From Bacteroidota bacterium (GTDB lineage: Bacteria; Bacteroidota; Ignavibacteria; SZUA-365; JAADGX01), in assembly GCA_027021285.1 (NCBI GenBank), contig JALUUP010000491.1:1-6118 (forward strand): a DNA stretch of 6,118 bases, written 5' to 3'. Below are positions 1 to 6,118 of this stretch, piece after piece. The position numbers and the translations under genes are program-made. Every line of letters begins with the position of its first letter. Position 1 is the stretch's first letter. The notes below the pieces were generated by a model. It did no database searches. It was not told the DNA's origin and saw only the letters and a program-made list of their open reading frames with translations.

Positions 1-329
1 TGGGTTTCTCTGTAAACAATACGAGGGCGGTACTGTCCGGTATTTTTGGACGCAAGAAATCGGAGTTTGTGCGCACGCCGAAATTCCGGATTGAATCGGA
101 AAAAGACCGGTGGACAGGAAAAAAGTACGCGGGGACCGATAGCAAGATGCCGAAAGGCGTCTTCCTGGAAGTTTTTCTCGCCGCCTACTGCTTTTTCGGT
201 GTCGTGGCATCGATCTATTTTCTGGAAATTGCCGCGTTGCCGTTCCAGCTCTTGTTTTTCTTCGGGTTCAGCCTCGTGGGGTGGATGTCCATCCAGCATG
301 CCCGGCTCTCTCGCGTCTATGCTACCTGA
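1..329 (+). CDS. Family 2 glycosyltransferase (cellulose/mannan synthase-like), C-terminal fragment
   Basis: The frame is open from the left edge (first full codon at position 3) to a TGA at 327-329, giving 108 visible residues. The GTG at 69 is an internal valine, not a start. Visible residues 1-10 (GFSVNNTRAV) and 21-27 (EFVRTPK) match, from memory, the conserved tail of processive membrane GT2 enzymes of the cellulose-synthase-like group. In those proteins this stretch lies on the cytoplasmic side just before the last helices. Two hydrophobic segments follow, at about residues 52-74 and 78-97, ending in a short basic tail. The catalytic domain, with its DxD and QxxRW motifs, would lie upstream of the window. 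Family members build or transfer polysaccharide chains from sugar nucleotides at the inner membrane; the sugar here cannot be told. The TPR gene begins 6 nt after the stop, so co-transcription is likely. Family assignment is fairly sure; the substrate is unknown. Confidence 0.78.
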   Translation, partial: GFSVNNTRAVLSGIFGRKKSEFVRTPKFRIESEKDRWTGKKYAGTDSKMPKGVFLEVFLAAYCFFGVVASIYFLEIAALPFQLLFFFGFSLVGWMSIQHARLSRVYAT

Positions 330-335
330 CCCGGT

Positions 336-1181
336 ATGCCGATGGGCGCGAACACGGAGAAACGCGGCGAGTTGAACATCAACTTCCTTCGTGAGCATGT
401 GCAGAGCAATCCCGGTTCGCCCCTGTTTGCCAGGCTCGCCAGTGGATACCTGGAAATGGGAAACCCGGGAGAAGCGCTGAAAGTACTCCTGGAAGGATTG
501 CGAACACACCCGGACTATGTCACGGCGCATTTCGTTCTTGCCAAAACGTACTTGAGTCTTCGACGTTACCGCGACGCCCGGGAAGAACTGAACATGGTTG
601 TGCGGATGTTACCGACATGCGCGCCTGCCTACGAACTCCTGGAGCGGTCGCGCGAACTGGAACTCAACTATCCGCCGGTTGACGTCGTGGAAATCGAGGA
701 AACGCCGGTTCCCGAACCGGGCGAAGAAGTTCCCGACGTGCGCCGAAAAGGACGGAGGAAGAGTGATCAGAAAGATCTGATTCCTGGCGAGGAGTTGTTT
801 ACGAAACCGGGCAGCCGTTCTCTCTCTCCACCGACGAAAAAGGACCCGGCCGCGCTGTCAAACGTTGAGTCGATCTCCACGATGCTTGATATCGAGACGT
901 TGGCGACAAGCCTGGAAAATGCACGGATTCCCGTGATCAAGGAATCGGACCTCCTTCCGGCAAGCGAGGAGCCGGAAGAGCCGGAAGTCGATCTGGAAAA
1001 GCGCCCGGTCACCGAGACGCTGGCCAAGATTTACATCCAGCAGGAAAAATACAAGGAGGCGATCATCGAGTACGAGCGCCTTATCATGAAAAATCCCGAG
1101 CGCGCGGAATACTACCGGTCGAAAATCCGGGAGTTGAAGCGAAAAGAATCCGATACCGGGCCGCTTCCACCTCTCTTCTGA
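336..1181 (+). CDS. TPR-repeat protein with long charged central linker, function unknown
   Basis: This is a 281-residue soluble protein with no signal peptide or membrane helix, so probably cytoplasmic. Residues 28-61 and 62-95 form two tetratricopeptide repeats with the usual pattern (LASGYLEMGNPGEALKVL; LAKTYLSLRRYRDAREEL), and a further partial helix runs to about 110. Residues 111-223 form a low-complexity linker rich in Pro, Glu, Lys and Arg. A third isolated TPR occupies 225-257 (TLAKIYIQQEKYKEAIIEY) and a basic helix follows. TPRs normally bind partner proteins; no catalytic motif is seen. The ATG at 336 was chosen because it leaves a 6-nt gap to the upstream stop; a second in-frame ATG at 342 is equally possible, and neither has a clear Shine-Dalgarno sequence. 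The spacing suggests an operon with the glycosyltransferase, and a scaffold or regulatory role in polysaccharide synthesis is a guess from context only. Confidence 0.85.
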   Translation: MPMGANTEKRGELNINFLREHVQSNPGSPLFARLASGYLEMGNPGEALKVLLEGLRTHPDYVTAHFVLAKTYLSLRRYRDAREELNMVVRMLPTCAPAYELLERSRELELNYPPVDVVEIEETPVPEPGEEVPDVRRKGRRKSDQKDLIPGEELFTKPGSRSLSPPTKKDPAALSNVESISTMLDIETLATSLENARIPVIKESDLLPASEEPEEPEVDLEKRPVTETLAKIYIQQEKYKEAIIEYERLIMKNPERAEYYRSKIRELKRKESDTGPLPPLF

Positions 1182-1223
1182 CCAGAAATTTCTTTACCAG
1201 CATTCGTCGATCAAGATCTTCTC

Positions 1224-1763
1224 ATGCTCGAAATCCCCGCCACCGTTCTCGTCGTTGTCGATTTCCAGGGAAAGCTGGCGCGCATGGTTGATCGCAGCGA
1301 AACCGTCCTCCGAAACGCGCAGATCCTGATCCAAGGGGTCAAGCATCTCGATATCCCGATCGTTGCAACAGAACAGTATCCACAGGGTCTCGGCCGCACC
1401 GTGGAGGAAATCGCCGTGCATCTCGCTGATATTCCCGTGATCGAAAAAACCGCTTTCAGTTGCTTCGGCTCCACGGCATTCCAGGACCGTCTGGCTTCGT
1501 TCAAGCGACGGCAGGTCCTGCTCTGCGGAATTGAAACCCACGTCTGCGTGTTCCAGACCGCGCGCGATCTCCTCGCCCATGATTACGACGTTTACCTTGT
1601 CACCGATGCCGTCTCCTCGCGGACGCCGGAAAACCGGCAGCTCGGTATTCATCGCATCGAGAAAATGGGTGGCATCCTGACTTCCGCGGAGATGGCGTTG
1701 TTCGAGTTGATGAGAGATTCCACGGCGCATGCTTTCAAAGCCGTTTCAAACCTGGTGAAGTGA
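1224..1763 (+). CDS. Isochorismatase-family cysteine hydrolase (ISOC2/YcaC-like)
   Basis: This 179-residue protein is the usual length for a single-domain isochorismatase-fold hydrolase. The catalytic triad is in the expected order: Asp13 (VVVDFQGKL), Lys75 (VIEKTAFSC) and Cys108 in GIETHVCV. The Ile103-Glu104 bond sits where the family has its characteristic cis peptide. The DAVSSRTPENR segment (128-138) and the C-terminal TSAEMALFELM segment resemble the ISOC2-like subgroup, whose natural substrates are mostly unknown. Members of the superfamily hydrolyse isochorismate, nicotinamide or other amides. There is no aryl-carrier domain and no siderophore gene nearby, so an EntB role is unlikely. 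The ATG at 1224 starts the protein just before the first beta strand. No good Shine-Dalgarno sequence precedes it, and the gap to the TPR gene is 42 nt. The fold and an active enzyme are secure; the reaction is not. Confidence 0.9.
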   Translation: MLEIPATVLVVVDFQGKLARMVDRSETVLRNAQILIQGVKHLDIPIVATEQYPQGLGRTVEEIAVHLADIPVIEKTAFSCFGSTAFQDRLASFKRRQVLLCGIETHVCVFQTARDLLAHDYDVYLVTDAVSSRTPENRQLGIHRIEKMGGILTSAEMALFELMRDSTAHAFKAVSNLVK

Positions 1764-1851
1764 GGCCGGGGACTTCTTCGCTTCAGGTTTCCCGTCGTGA
1801 AAAGCCGCAGAATGTTTGTACCTTGTAGGGTTATTTTTTGGGTAGCCTGAC

Positions 1852-1857
1852 AAGGAG
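1852..1857 (+). promoter_or_regulatory. Shine-Dalgarno site that sets a GTG start for the methionine synthase gene
   Basis: AAGGAG lies 4 nt before the GTG at 1862. The longer reading from TTG at 1838 would add eight residues with no family likeness and would bury this site inside the gene. From 1862 the protein starts MGTSFLDILRERVLVFDGATG, which is normal for the homocysteine domain. It is the only well-placed Shine-Dalgarno sequence among the internal starts of this window. Confidence 0.65.
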
Positions 1858-1861
1858 CGCC

Positions 1862-3688
1862 GTGGGTACATCATTTCTGGACATACTTCGTGAACGCGTA
1901 CTCGTCTTCGACGGTGCGACGGGCACGACCCTGCAGGCCATGAATCTTTCCGCGGAAGATTTCGGCGGAGAACGGTACCAGGGATGCAACGAATACCTTG
2001 TCCTGTCGAAACCGGAAGTCCAGGAGGAGGTCCACCGGGGTTTTCTGGATGCGGGAGCTGACATAATTGAGACCAATACCTTCGGTGCGACGGACATCGT
2101 GCTGGCCGAATACGGTCTCGAAGACCTGGCACGGAAGATAAACATTGCAGCCGCTCGCATCGGCCGCCGCGTCGCTGACGAATACAGCACGGAAGAAAAA
2201 CCTCGTTTCGTTGCCGGCTCCGTCGGTCCCACCACCAAGCTTCCGTCCCTCGGACATATTTCTTTCGATGAGCTCCATCGGTCGTACACCGAACAGATCA
2301 GCGGTTTGATGGAGGGGGGCGCCGATCTCCTGTGCATCGAGACCTGCCAGGATATTTTGCAGACGAAAGCGGCCCTGGTAGCAACAATGGATTGTTTCCG
2401 GGAGCTGGGCCGGCGGCTTCCCGTCATTGTTTCCATCACTCTTGAGACGACGGGCACCATGCTCCTGGGCACGGAGATCGCGGCAGCCGTTACGACTCTC
2501 GAGCCATATGATATCATTGACGTTTTTGGAATGAACTGCGCAACGGGACCGCAAGAAATGGAAGAGAACCTTCGGTACCTCGCGGACAGTTCTCCGTTTT
2601 CGATCTTCCTCATGCCCAATGCGGGTCTTCCAGAGAATGTCGGCGGACAGACGTGTTATAAATTAACGCCGGATGAATTATATGACTGGATGAAACATTA
2701 CGTGGCGGATTTAGGTGTGCGGATCATCGGGGGGTGCTGCGGCACCACGGCTGAGCACGTCCGCGCCCTTGCGGCCGTGGCAAGCGAAATCGCTCCCGCT
2801 CGTCGAAACCCCGTGTTCGTTCCCAGCGTTTCCTCCTTGTTCACGTCCGTTCCCCTGCATCTCGATCCGCCGCCCGTGCTGGTGGGAGAACGATGCAACG
2901 CAAACGGCTCGAAGAAGTTCAGGGAACTGCTTCTGGCCGGAGATTATGATTCCATGGTCAACATGGCCAAAGAACAGGTGCGGGAGGGAGCGCACGTTCT
3001 CGACGTATGCGTCGCTTACGTGGGGCGGGACGAGGTGCATGACATGACCGAAGTGGTTCGGCGCTTCAATACCGTGGTCAGTGTTCCTCTCTGTTTCGAT
3101 TCCACCGAATCGAAAGTGATCGAAACCGCGTTGAAACTGTTTGCGGGCCGTGCGATTGTTAATTCCATCAACCTCGAAGACGGCGAAACGAAGGCGCGTG
3201 AAATCCTGGCTCTCTGCAAGCGCTTCGGAGCGGCAGTCATTGCGCTGACGATCGATGAAGAGGGCATGGCCAGGACCGCCCGGAGAAAACTCGAGGTGGC
3301 CCGCCGCCTGTACGCTCTTGCCGTCGAAGAAATGGGATTGCGGGAGCATGACTTGATCTTCGATCCTCTCACGTTTACACTCGGTTCAGGCGATGAAGAG
3401 TTTCGCGCTTCCGCTGTCGAAACCCTGGAAGGAATCCGGTTGGTTAAAAAGGAATTTCCGCGTGCTAAAACCCTGCTTGGCGTCAGCAATGTTTCGTTCG
3501 GACTGGCTCCCCGCGCCCGTCACGCGCTGAATTCCGTCTTTCTCCACCATGCCGTGGAAGCGGGTCTGGACATGGCGATTGTTCATGCAAGCAAGATCAT
3601 GCCGCTCTACCGTATTCCCGAGCACGCACGCCGGCTTTGCGACGATCTCATCTACGACCGGCGCAGGTTCGAAGGTGTGGAGGCCTGA
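1862..3688 (+). CDS. metH: Two-domain methionine synthase: homocysteine and methyltetrahydrofolate modules, no cobalamin domain
   Basis: This 608-residue protein matches the N-terminal half of cobalamin-dependent methionine synthase, which transfers a methyl group from 5-methyltetrahydrofolate to homocysteine in the cytoplasm. Residues 1 to about 312 form the homocysteine S-methyltransferase barrel, with DGATGT at 17-22. The zinc ligands are Cys226 (GMNCATGP) and Cys292/Cys293 (GGCCGTT). Residues from about 337 to 600 form the pterin-binding barrel: GERCNANGS at 342-350, DST at 413-415, VNSINLEDG at 433-441 and GVSNVSFGL at 540-548. The style is that of Thermus-type MetH rather than E. coli MetH, from memory. 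The usual cap, B12-binding (DxHxxG) and SAM reactivation domains are absent, whereas E. coli MetH has about 1,227 residues. The stop falls just after DLIYDRRR, where the linker to the B12 module normally begins. The second barrel is a folate-binding domain, not the MTHFR domain of YitJ-like fusions. No cobalamin or SAM riboswitch is seen in the 98-nt leader. The transporter starts 14 nt downstream. Confidence 0.9.
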   Translation: MGTSFLDILRERVLVFDGATGTTLQAMNLSAEDFGGERYQGCNEYLVLSKPEVQEEVHRGFLDAGADIIETNTFGATDIVLAEYGLEDLARKINIAAARIGRRVADEYSTEEKPRFVAGSVGPTTKLPSLGHISFDELHRSYTEQISGLMEGGADLLCIETCQDILQTKAALVATMDCFRELGRRLPVIVSITLETTGTMLLGTEIAAAVTTLEPYDIIDVFGMNCATGPQEMEENLRYLADSSPFSIFLMPNAGLPENVGGQTCYKLTPDELYDWMKHYVADLGVRIIGGCCGTTAEHVRALAAVASEIAPARRNPVFVPSVSSLFTSVPLHLDPPPVLVGERCNANGSKKFRELLLAGDYDSMVNMAKEQVREGAHVLDVCVAYVGRDEVHDMTEVVRRFNTVVSVPLCFDSTESKVIETALKLFAGRAIVNSINLEDGETKAREILALCKRFGAAVIALTIDEEGMARTARRKLEVARRLYALAVEEMGLREHDLIFDPLTFTLGSGDEEFRASAVETLEGIRLVKKEFPRAKTLLGVSNVSFGLAPRARHALNSVFLHHAVEAGLDMAIVHASKIMPLYRIPEHARRLCDDLIYDRRRFEGVEA

Positions 3689-3702
3689 ACTTCCGGTACC
3701 GT

Positions 3703-4677
3703 ATGAGCGACTCGCCCCAAACTTCTCCCCGAAGACAGAAAGCACCGCCCTGGCTTGTCCTGACAATGTTGGGAATAGTGATCGTGGTCTGGGGCGTGAA
3801 CATCCCGATTTCGAAAATCCTGCTGGCTTATTTCAAACCCATGAATTTCCAGGTGACCCGGCTGGTCTTATCCACCGTGGCGCTTGGCGTCATCTTCCTT
3901 TTTAAGGAAGGAATGCCGCGCTTTTCGGCCGGGGACTGGAGGCAACTGGGAATTCTGACACTGATGATGTACGTGCTTTACCAGATTGCTTTCGTGGAAG
4001 GACTGGCTCTCACTCATGCCGTGCACGCTGCAATCATCTTCGCTTCCAGTCCGTTTTTCCTGGTGCTGATGGCGAGGTTCTGGGGCAAGGAACCTGTTCC
4101 GCGTTATAAATACGTCATGTTGGTCCTGGGTATTCTCGGTGTTCTCATGGTGGTCCTGGAAGGACGGTTGGACATGGACATTAATCCGGAGATCATCAAG
4201 GGGGACATCATCCTGTTCGTGGGAATCACGTGCTGGAACGCTGGTTCCGTGTACCAGAAGGAACTGTTTGAAACACACTCGCCACTGGCCGTGACGACGG
4301 TGGGAATGGTTGTCGGCACGCTGGTCCTCTTCTTCCTCAATTTTTCTGATGTGCGTTTTGCTACGATCATCGAGCTGCCACAAAACGAATTCCTGCTCTA
4401 CCTTTTTACCGCCTTCATGCCCGTCGCCTTTGGAATTTATTTCTGGAACTGGGCAGTGGACAACATCGGCGCCGCCCGGAGCGGTATCCTGGCTACGCTG
4501 GCCCCGGTAATCGGGGTGATCTCGTCGCCGTTCATCGCCGGGGAACGACTTCTTCTGGTGCAGATCGTGGGCACCGCTGTTACGTTTGCCGCGGTGTATC
4601 TCGCCGAGGACGACCGCGTGTTCATGGCGTTATGCAGGTACTTCCGGAACCGGTTTCGGAGTGGAACACGCGCCTGA
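3703..4677 (+). CDS. EamA/DMT-superfamily metabolite transporter
   Basis: This is a 324-residue inner-membrane protein made of two EamA repeats (about 20-152 and 166-301). Ten hydrophobic helices can be drawn at roughly 17-37, 46-67, 81-100, 104-126, 134-153, 167-185, 194-212, 229-250, 257-279 and 285-302. Typical family features are WGVNIPISK at 30-38 in helix 1, an alanine-rich helix 4, and GERL at 280-283 before the last helix. The tails are basic: SPRRQK at the N-terminus and RYFRNRFRSGTR at the C-terminus. Related proteins export or import amino acids, nucleosides and other small molecules; the substrate cannot be inferred from sequence. The ATG at 3703 is preferred over an upstream TTG at 3637, which lies inside the methionine synthase gene and would add 22 unrelated residues. 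A GGAGG at 3679-3683 is about 19 nt from the ATG, too far for a normal Shine-Dalgarno site, so coupling to the upstream gene is possible. Confidence 0.9.
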   Translation: MSDSPQTSPRRQKAPPWLVLTMLGIVIVVWGVNIPISKILLAYFKPMNFQVTRLVLSTVALGVIFLFKEGMPRFSAGDWRQLGILTLMMYVLYQIAFVEGLALTHAVHAAIIFASSPFFLVLMARFWGKEPVPRYKYVMLVLGILGVLMVVLEGRLDMDINPEIIKGDIILFVGITCWNAGSVYQKELFETHSPLAVTTVGMVVGTLVLFFLNFSDVRFATIIELPQNEFLLYLFTAFMPVAFGIYFWNWAVDNIGAARSGILATLAPVIGVISSPFIAGERLLLVQIVGTAVTFAAVYLAEDDRVFMALCRYFRNRFRSGTRA

Positions 4678-4720
4678 GCGGGAAGAACTTCTCGCCGGTA
4701 AAGAAAAAAGAAGAATCGTG

Positions 4721-6118
4721 TCAGCTTCCGGAAATCGTGAGGCGAATTTCGAGACCGCCCTCGTGGATGGTTGTCCCGGGAATGCGTGAACCCGCCAGGT
4801 CGTCCGGGCTGGTTCGCTGGTATCGGTAGAAGAGCGATCCCGTTACACGGCGGCTCAACACGTACCTGATACGGGGTTCGAGTGTCGTGCGTGTCGTCCC
4901 TTCACGCGGTGTGCCGCCCTTGTCCAATTCCTTGATATCGAAAATAAGCTGTGAATTGTTCTGGCGGCTGAAAGAAACAGTGACTTCGAGATCGTTCTTC
5001 AGGCGCAGTCCCAGCATGGGCACCTCGAATCCGGTCTTGCGGTAGGACAGGGACGCGGTGAATTCGTTGGTGCTCGTCTGGACGATGTTGTTCGACGACG
5101 TGTTGAGTTCGATCGTATTCTGTTTACCCCAGCGCGTGGTCAACGATAAATCGCCCTTCCATAGTTTTTGGAACGACATGCTGACACCGAGAAACGGTTG
5201 GAAATTTTGCGTCACCCGCTTGGATTCCGTGATGATCCCTCCATCCTGGTTGTTGCGGATCCGGGTTTCTATCGTGGAAGTGTACCGATGTTCTATGGAA
5301 AGACGCTTGACCAGATCCTCGAAGATCGGCAACTTTTCCAGGCCGTCCCATTTGAAAGCCCAATTCAGCCGGGGAAGCGGGATACCCGCGAGATCGGAGA
5401 AAAACGGTACGACTTCCAGGCCCTGCTCGAACGCCTCGGCCAACAGCTCGGACTCGTTCGCGCCGGGATTTTCGGCTTTCAGCGTTTCGTACTTGCGGTT
5501 GACTGCCTCGATGTTCGTCCCGAACGCACTGAAAAATATCCAGTCCGGCATGGACATGAACGAACGCCGCGAGTTCCCGGTGATGGTCACCGTGTTTATC
5601 GACTGGCGGCCGAGCGAATCCGTCGAAATCTGGTAGTTCTTGTTGATATCCCAGCCCATGTCCCACGTGAGGTCCAGCTTTGCGCCTTCCCACAGCTTTC
5701 GTTGCGTCCTGATGCTGACGGTGTTGTTCTGCCGGAAATCATCGATGAACTGGGCGGTAATCCCCCTGCCACTGGGTATGCGGTACCCGCGGCGGTAGTT
5801 CTCGATACCGATAAATGGAAAGCTGGATTTGAAGGCAATACGTCCACTGAGTGGATTGGGGTCGCTGATCAGCCCGAGTTGGTAGAGTTGGCTTGGACCT
5901 CGCGAGGGATCGCCGGGATTACCAAACAACGGCGGCGATGTCCAGAACTGTAGGAATCCCGTTTCCCCGACAACGCCCCCGACTTGCGAATTCGTGCTCT
6001 GCTGGAACTGGAACTGGATGTTGTCATAATCCAGGAATGGAGCTTTGATGAGCCATTTTGCAGCGCCCGCGAGAATCTTGCCGGGATTGATGGAAAAGCC
6101 GCCGCCCTCGGGTTGAAG
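4721..6118 (-). CDS. sprA: SprA/Sov-like type IX secretion outer-membrane translocon, C-terminal part
   Basis: The minus-strand frame stays open from the right edge to a TGA at 4721-4723, giving 465 visible residues; the apparent start at 5929 is an internal TTG leucine. SprA forms the very large outer-membrane barrel through which type IX substrates leave the cell, and family members exceed 2,000 residues, so this is only the last part. Visible residues 16-35 contain GAAKWLIKAPFLDYDNIQ. The stretch at about 246-263 (PLPRLNWAFKWDGLEKL), followed by LSIEHRYTSTIETR, matches the Bacteroidota pattern of PLPNW, YxGL and LxHxYxS, from memory. Alternating hydrophobic and polar beta strands continue to the terminal EGGLEIRLTIS, a plausible barrel-closing signal. 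A helical insert around 210-235 (ESELLAEAFEQGLEVVPFF) also fits. The gene converges on the transporter with a 43-nt gap. The type IX assignment rests on recognised pattern, not a search. Confidence 0.78.
   Translation of the reverse strand, partial: LQPEGGGFSINPGKILAGAAKWLIKAPFLDYDNIQFQFQQSTNSQVGGVVGETGFLQFWTSPPLFGNPGDPSRGPSQLYQLGLISDPNPLSGRIAFKSSFPFIGIENYRRGYRIPSGRGITAQFIDDFRQNNTVSIRTQRKLWEGAKLDLTWDMGWDINKNYQISTDSLGRQSINTVTITGNSRRSFMSMPDWIFFSAFGTNIEAVNRKYETLKAENPGANESELLAEAFEQGLEVVPFFSDLAGIPLPRLNWAFKWDGLEKLPIFEDLVKRLSIEHRYTSTIETRIRNNQDGGIITESKRVTQNFQPFLGVSMSFQKLWKGDLSLTTRWGKQNTIELNTSSNNIVQTSTNEFTASLSYRKTGFEVPMLGLRLKNDLEVTVSFSRQNNSQLIFDIKELDKGGTPREGTTRTTLEPRIRYVLSRRVTGSLFYRYQRTSPDDLAGSRIPGTTIHEGGLEIRLTISGS

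Noticed and set aside
69..329. An 86-residue small membrane protein starting at GTG 69
   Set aside because: The frame is open back to the window edge, and the upstream residues carry the glycosyltransferase signature. It is the tail of a larger gene.
1194..1730. Long minus-strand open frame opposite the isochorismatase gene
   Set aside because: It is a shadow of the plus-strand gene, which has a full catalytic triad; the antisense protein has no recognisable motif. The same applies to minus-strand frames opposite metH and the transporter, and to plus-strand frames opposite SprA.
1751..1790. Possible rho-independent terminator after the isochorismatase gene
   Set aside because: GAAGTGA (1757-1763) can pair with TCGCTTC (1778-1784), followed by TTT. 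The loop is 14 nt, the stem includes a G-U pair, and the T-run is only three bases, so this is too weak to call.
1764..1861. Promoter or riboswitch in the 98-nt gap before metH
   Set aside because: A TTTG at 1815-1818 and a TA plus T-run at 1832-1840 recall Bacteroidota promoter elements, but the spacing is too short and the second element has one extra base. No cobalamin or SAM riboswitch core is visible, and the gap is short for a cobalamin riboswitch.
3694..3701. Perfect 8-bp palindrome CGGTACCG before the transporter start
   Set aside because: It is too short and isolated to support an operator, and such palindromes are expected by chance.
4678..4723. Bidirectional terminator between the convergent transporter and SprA genes
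   Set aside because: A 7-bp stem with a GAAC loop (4678-4695) exists, but on the plus strand it is followed by A-rich sequence. On the minus strand the T-rich tract precedes it rather than following it. The only stem before that tract is four base pairs.
5929..6118. A start for the minus-strand gene at 5929, leaving 5930-6118 non-coding
   Set aside because: The codon at 5929 is TTG inside a frame that continues without stops to the window edge and reads as plausible SprA-like sequence.

Overview
The window is about 6.1 kb of gene-dense bacterial DNA with moderately high GC. It holds six protein-coding genes, two of them cut by the window edges. There are no RNA genes, mobile elements, long repeats or CRISPR arrays. 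The right-hand gene encodes the C-terminal barrel region of a SprA/Sov-type protein, the outer-membrane pore of the type IX secretion system. That points to the FCB superphylum: Bacteroidota or an allied lineage such as Zixibacteria, Calditrichota or Gemmatimonadota. I cannot name the phylum more closely. Only one of the internal start codons has a well-placed Shine-Dalgarno sequence, which is compatible with that placement.

Layout. Five genes run on the plus strand. First is the C-terminal end of a membrane family 2 glycosyltransferase (1-329). Next comes a cytoplasmic TPR protein with a long charged linker (336-1181), only 6 nt downstream. Third is an isochorismatase-fold hydrolase of the ISOC2/YcaC-like group with an intact catalytic triad (1224-1763). 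After a 98-nt gap follows a two-domain methionine synthase with homocysteine-binding and methyltetrahydrofolate-binding modules (1862-3688), then a ten-helix EamA/DMT transporter (3703-4677). Convergent to these, on the minus strand, is the SprA-like gene (4721 to beyond 6118). Its stop codon lies 43 nt from the transporter's stop.

How the genes work together. The glycosyltransferase and TPR genes are close enough to share a transcript. The methionine synthase and the transporter probably do too, so the transporter may move an amino acid or sulfur metabolite, but its substrate cannot be read from sequence. The most notable point is the methionine synthase. It ends cleanly after the folate domain, with no cobalamin-binding or reactivation domain and no remnant of one before the transporter begins. 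A functional enzyme would need a separate corrinoid protein encoded elsewhere. I see no evidence for a wholly new multi-gene system here.
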